NCBI GenBank assembly: GCA_013815325.1
Contig: JACDGM010000002.1
Span: 1-64,000 of the forward strand
Length of the DNA: 64,000 bases
Direction: 5' to 3'
Source: Chthoniobacterales bacterium
GTDB taxonomy: Bacteria > Verrucomicrobiota > Verrucomicrobiia > Chthoniobacterales > UBA10450
Part shown: one piece after another, positions 61,786-64,000 of the stretch
Layout: every line of letters begins with the position of its first letter
How positions within the stretch are numbered: the first letter of the stretch is position 1
Notes under the pieces: generated by a model
Databases searched by the model: none
Told to the model about the DNA's origin: nothing
Seen by the model: the letters and a program-made list of their open reading frames with translations, nothing else
Made by a program: the position numbers and the translations under genes

Positions 61786-62673
61786 TCAGTACGGATTCGC
61801 GGCCATTCCGCGCGACGCCCGCACTTCGATTTGTCCCTCGCTCACACGGACCTCAAAGCAGGGCTGCGCATAGGTAGCAGGCCCGGCGAGAATGCTGCCG
61901 TCCCCGATCGCAAACGTCGAGCCATGCCACGGACAAGTCACCGCCTGCCCATCGAACTCGCCTTCGGAGAGAGGCCCACCCAGATGGGAGCATTTTTCCG
62001 CCATGGCAAAAATCCGGCGGCCGCGCCTAACGAGAAATAGAGGAACACCGTCGGCCTCCGCCTTGACCATTTTGTTATCGGGCAGCTCTGACTCTTTCAT
62101 CACCGGCACGAATCTTTCCGGCAGTGCCTCCGGCGCGTGATTGACGCCGATCCGCTCATTAAAAACCAGATGCCCGCCCAGGTACGCCCCCACCATGGAG
62201 AGAGTATAGCCGGCAAAGCCTGTCGTTAGGCCGGCACGCCGGCAGCCGTTCCGCCGCTGCCACCAAGAGCCGAGATAACAGGCGGTCGCGGCGATGTTTG
62301 TGATGGCGTGGAGCGCGCCCACGCGGCGCGGTTTATCAGAGGTGTGATTCCAATCATTGAGACCGGTGAACGCCGCCCCCGCCGCCCCGATCAAGCCGAT
62401 TCCGACCGCCACGTCGGCGCCGCGGGCAAGGCTTTTGTCGCCCGTGGAAAGCTCGTAAAGATCGAATGCCGCCGCTGCTGTCCACGCGCCCAGCGGCACG
62501 TCGGTGATGACAGGATGTAACGGATGCCCAAGCCAGGTGCCGTGGAGAAAATTCCGCACCTTCTGGCCCAGCGGAACATCCTTGAGAAAGAGAACATCGG
62601 CGACCGCGCCAAGCACTCTCTCCACCGGGCCGAGCCAATTCTGCCGACTGACTAAATCTCCGAGCTTATCCAT
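61786..62673 (-). CDS. DUF2231 membrane domain fused to Rieske [2Fe-2S] domain
   Basis: 295 residues. The N-terminal membrane part of about four helices reads LHGTWLGHPLHPVITDVPLGAWTAAAAFDLYELSTG (DUF2231). The C-terminal ferredoxin-type Rieske domain carries the ligands CSHLGGPLSEGEFDGQAVTCPWHGSTF (CxH and CxxH). Probably a membrane electron-transfer protein. The start is ATG 62673; the track's extension is rejected because MDKLGDLVSRQ is the natural N-terminus. Confidence 0.88.
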   Translation of the reverse strand: MDKLGDLVSRQNWLGPVERVLGAVADVLFLKDVPLGQKVRNFLHGTWLGHPLHPVITDVPLGAWTAAAAFDLYELSTGDKSLARGADVAVGIGLIGAAGAAFTGLNDWNHTSDKPRRVGALHAITNIAATACYLGSWWQRRNGCRRAGLTTGFAGYTLSMVGAYLGGHLVFNERIGVNHAPEALPERFVPVMKESELPDNKMVKAEADGVPLFLVRRGRRIFAMAEKCSHLGGPLSEGEFDGQAVTCPWHGSTFAIGDGSILAGPATYAQPCFEVRVSEGQIEVRASRGMAANPY

Positions 62674-62755
62674 GCTAGTGAATCGCAAGCCGTCGAGTCG
62701 GTGGCTCCCGCGAATGGCAAGTCCGGCCGCGCGGGCGGGAACGATTCTTCCTGCA

Positions 62756-63001
62756 ATGAATGCCGATGAAGTTCCGCCAGGTACCCCGCCGCCCGCCGCT
62801 CTCAATCCAGAGAAAGATCCTGATCAATGGACGACCGGCAATGAAGTCATGACCGGACCGCAGCGTTCCTATCTGCAAACCCTTTGCCGCGAAGCGGGCG
62901 AGGAATTTGATCCCAGACTAACGAAAGCGCAGGCGTCAAAAAAAATCGACGAGCTGCGCCAGAAGACCGGTCGGGGCGAAGGCGGGCCGGCAGAGAACTA
63001 A
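62756..63001 (+). CDS. DUF3072-family small protein
   Basis: 81 residues: a Pro-rich start, then DPDQWTTGNEVMTGPQRSYLQTLCREAGEEFDPRLTKAQASKKIDELRQKTGRG, which matches the DUF3072 pattern. Function unknown; members are short cytosolic proteins. Divergent from the Rieske gene. Confidence 0.82.
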   Translation: MNADEVPPGTPPPAALNPEKDPDQWTTGNEVMTGPQRSYLQTLCREAGEEFDPRLTKAQASKKIDELRQKTGRGEGGPAEN

Positions 63002-63360
63002 GAAAACGGTCCTGAGCGCGGGAGCGGAGCTGGCAGCGACTTTCGCGTCGGGCGCGGCGGACATTCGAGGATTTGTCGCGCCGTCGGCTGTTCATCGGGC
63101 ACGCGCTTTACCGGCACGCGCTGCGCCACTTCGACGAAGCATTTCGGCGGAAGGCTGAAGCGCGCGCCGGATGAGCATCGACATCCACTTATCGGCTGTC
63201 CCGGGCGCATAGCCGCAAGCTGCACTTCCTTGGAGTTCGCCACCACCCAAACCGGCGGCGGCGGAGATAGCCAATTGCACCGGACCGGATTGATTGCGTT
63301 CTGCCAGGACGATAGGTGAGGGCCGATGTCCCAGATTCCGTCCGATATTTTGCGTATCAA
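62998..63360 (-). CDS. possible hypothetical protein
   Basis: 120-codon ORF convergent with the DUF3072 gene. The middle (VVANSKEVQLAAMRPGQPISGCRCSSGARFSLPPKCF) has a shape reminiscent of short proteins with C-x-C near a basic Pro-rich tail, but I cannot assign a family. Nothing else is seen in 63002-63401. Confidence 0.3.
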   Translation of the reverse strand: MIRKISDGIWDIGPHLSSWQNAINPVRCNWLSPPPPVWVVANSKEVQLAAMRPGQPISGCRCSSGARFSLPPKCFVEVAQRVPVKRVPDEQPTARQILECPPRPTRKSLPAPLPRSGPFS

Positions 63361-63401
63361 GTATAAAATATGGCACGAATAAGGCTTCTCTGCATGCCTA
63401 C

Positions 63402-64000
63402 ATGAAAATAAATAACCGCATCAAAGCAGCCGCGCTGCTCTTTCTCTAGTCGTCGCGGGCGCGTTAGCCGCTCCTCTCCCCGCCACGCCTGTCGCAGGTG
63501 ATATCTATGTGTCGGACCCGCCTCTTCTCGTGAAGATCAGTGTCGACGGCATCCAATCGATCATCCCCACCACTATCGTCACTCCCAGCGGAGTGGTCTT
63601 CGACCAAACCGGCGATGTCTACATCGCCGACTCTGCCACCAACAGCGTGGTAAAGATCACTCCCGACGGTATCCAAACCACCATCGCGTCCGGTCTCGCT
63701 AATCCGAAGGATCTGGCGCTAGACTCTTCGGGAAATCTTTATGTCGCCAACTCCGGCACCAACTCAGTGCTTAAGATCGCGCCCGACGGCACCAAGACAA
63801 CCTTCGCAACCGGGTTGAACGGTCCTGCGGGTCTCGCTTTTGACGCCTTGGGCAATCTTTTCGTCTCCAGCAAGGGCAGTAACGCCATCTTCAAAATCTC
63901 GCCCAAGGGCACCAAAAGCACCTTCGTCAACGCGGGTTTGAACGCCCCTGGCGGTATCGCCTTTGACGCGACCGGCAACTTGCTCGTCGCCGATACTGGC
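63402..64000 (+). CDS. secreted NHL/SMP-30-type propeller protein, frameshifted leader, 3' end outside window
   Basis: From about 63412 the frame is open to the window edge and encodes repeats GDIYVSDPPLLVKISVDGIQ, GDVYIADSATNSVVKITPDG, GNLYVANSGTNSVLKIAPDG, GNLFVSSKGSNAIFKISPKG, typical of NHL propellers. The natural start ATG 63402 (MKINNRIKAAALLFL) is in another frame and meets TAG, whereas the propeller frame reads ALSLVVAGALAAPLPATPVA. One missing base in the signal-peptide region would join them. Confidence 0.7.

Larger units (their letters stand above)
214..62230. repeat. dispersed octamer CCTAACGA / TCGTTAGG (about 70 copies)
   Basis: Exact octamer copies were listed by eye on both strands, for example 214, 2052, 4376, 8099, 9585, 16837, 19193, 25967, 28903, 28929, 32977, 38239, 43805, 45241, 46159, 47227, 48281, 53396 and 62223. 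Many have GC before CCTAACGA. Most lie in coding sequence in any frame (reading PNE, SLG, LTN/LTK), the others between genes or at stops. Expectation at this base composition is about 1.5-2. The span given is first to last copy. Confidence 0.9.

Noticed and set aside
214-62230. Octamer enrichment as a by-product of a protein motif (SLG, PNE) or codon usage
   Set aside because: The motif occurs in all frames, both strands, intergenic hairpins, stop codons and a pseudogene.
1-64000. tRNA, rRNA or known riboswitch
   Set aside because: Inspection of the larger gaps showed no tRNA T-arm/anticodon layout, rRNA sequence or familiar riboswitch core; a covariance-model scan would be needed to be certain.

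Overview
The window is high-GC DNA from a Gram-negative soil-type bacterium, most probably a Verrucomicrobiota (Chthoniobacterales-like). The pointers are a BamA/OmpH outer-membrane module, the futalosine menaquinone enzyme MqnC, a POT peptide transporter, NlpC/P60 and S9 peptidases, and above all a bacterial proteasome (PrcB/PrcA) preceded by a 58-residue UBact (Pup-like) gene. The ORF track lacks the UBact gene because it is too short, and lacks the smc gene because it runs off the left edge. No tRNA, rRNA, CRISPR array or intact insertion sequence was seen.

Layout. 0-10 kb: smc (cut by the edge), an APC permease, gamma-glutamyltransferase, an M20 peptidase and an NlpC/P60 protein. 9.2-10.5 kb: a queF-queC queuosine operon with a coupled small membrane protein. 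10.7-15.6 kb: secreted and DUF6572 proteins, then polysaccharide genes (hexapeptide acyltransferase, GT2, polyprenyl-phosphate sugar transferase). 15.7-20.3 kb: topB, dprA and a RelE/Phd toxin-antitoxin pair overlapping dprA. 20.5-23.7 kb: the housekeeping run prs-rplY-pth-rpsF-ssb. 23.9-36.6 kb: HAD phosphatase, Mpv17-like membrane protein, hybrid histidine kinase, POT transporter, lipoproteins, S9 peptidase, glpX, a beta/gamma-crystallin protein and mqnC. 36.7-45 kb: bamA, ompH/skp, DUF3108, peptidoglycan-binding protein and amidase, the UBact-prcB-prcA operon, LysM and GYF_2 proteins. 45-49 kb: MsbA-type ABC exporter and a MOSC-mobA-fdhD molybdenum-cofactor operon. 49-53.4 kb: a pseudokinase with an internal duplication, a NYN nuclease, a decayed terC and a GlsB-type protein. 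53.9-61.1 kb: an accessory block with heme peroxidase, a TIM-barrel protein, and DUF4331, lactonase-type propeller, ECF sigma and anti-sigma genes. 61-64 kb: gene debris, a Rieske/DUF2231 protein, DUF3072 and a frameshifted NHL-repeat protein.

The strongest unexplained signal is an octamer, CCTAACGA / TCGTTAGG. I count about 70 copies by eye where about 1.5-2 are expected from base composition. It occurs on both strands, in all reading frames and between genes, sometimes supplies stop codons, and occurs as inverted pairs forming hairpins at gene ends. It is sparse or absent in the polysaccharide block, the pseudokinase region and the peroxidase/ECF block. This is the behaviour of a DNA uptake sequence (as in Neisseriaceae and Pasteurellaceae), and dprA and ssb lie in the same window. 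I know of no described uptake dialect with this sequence. Two further dispersed families were found, each present three times: a ~147 bp REPIN/MITE-like palindrome and a ~105-118 bp palindrome beginning TGTCATCCCGAGCG.
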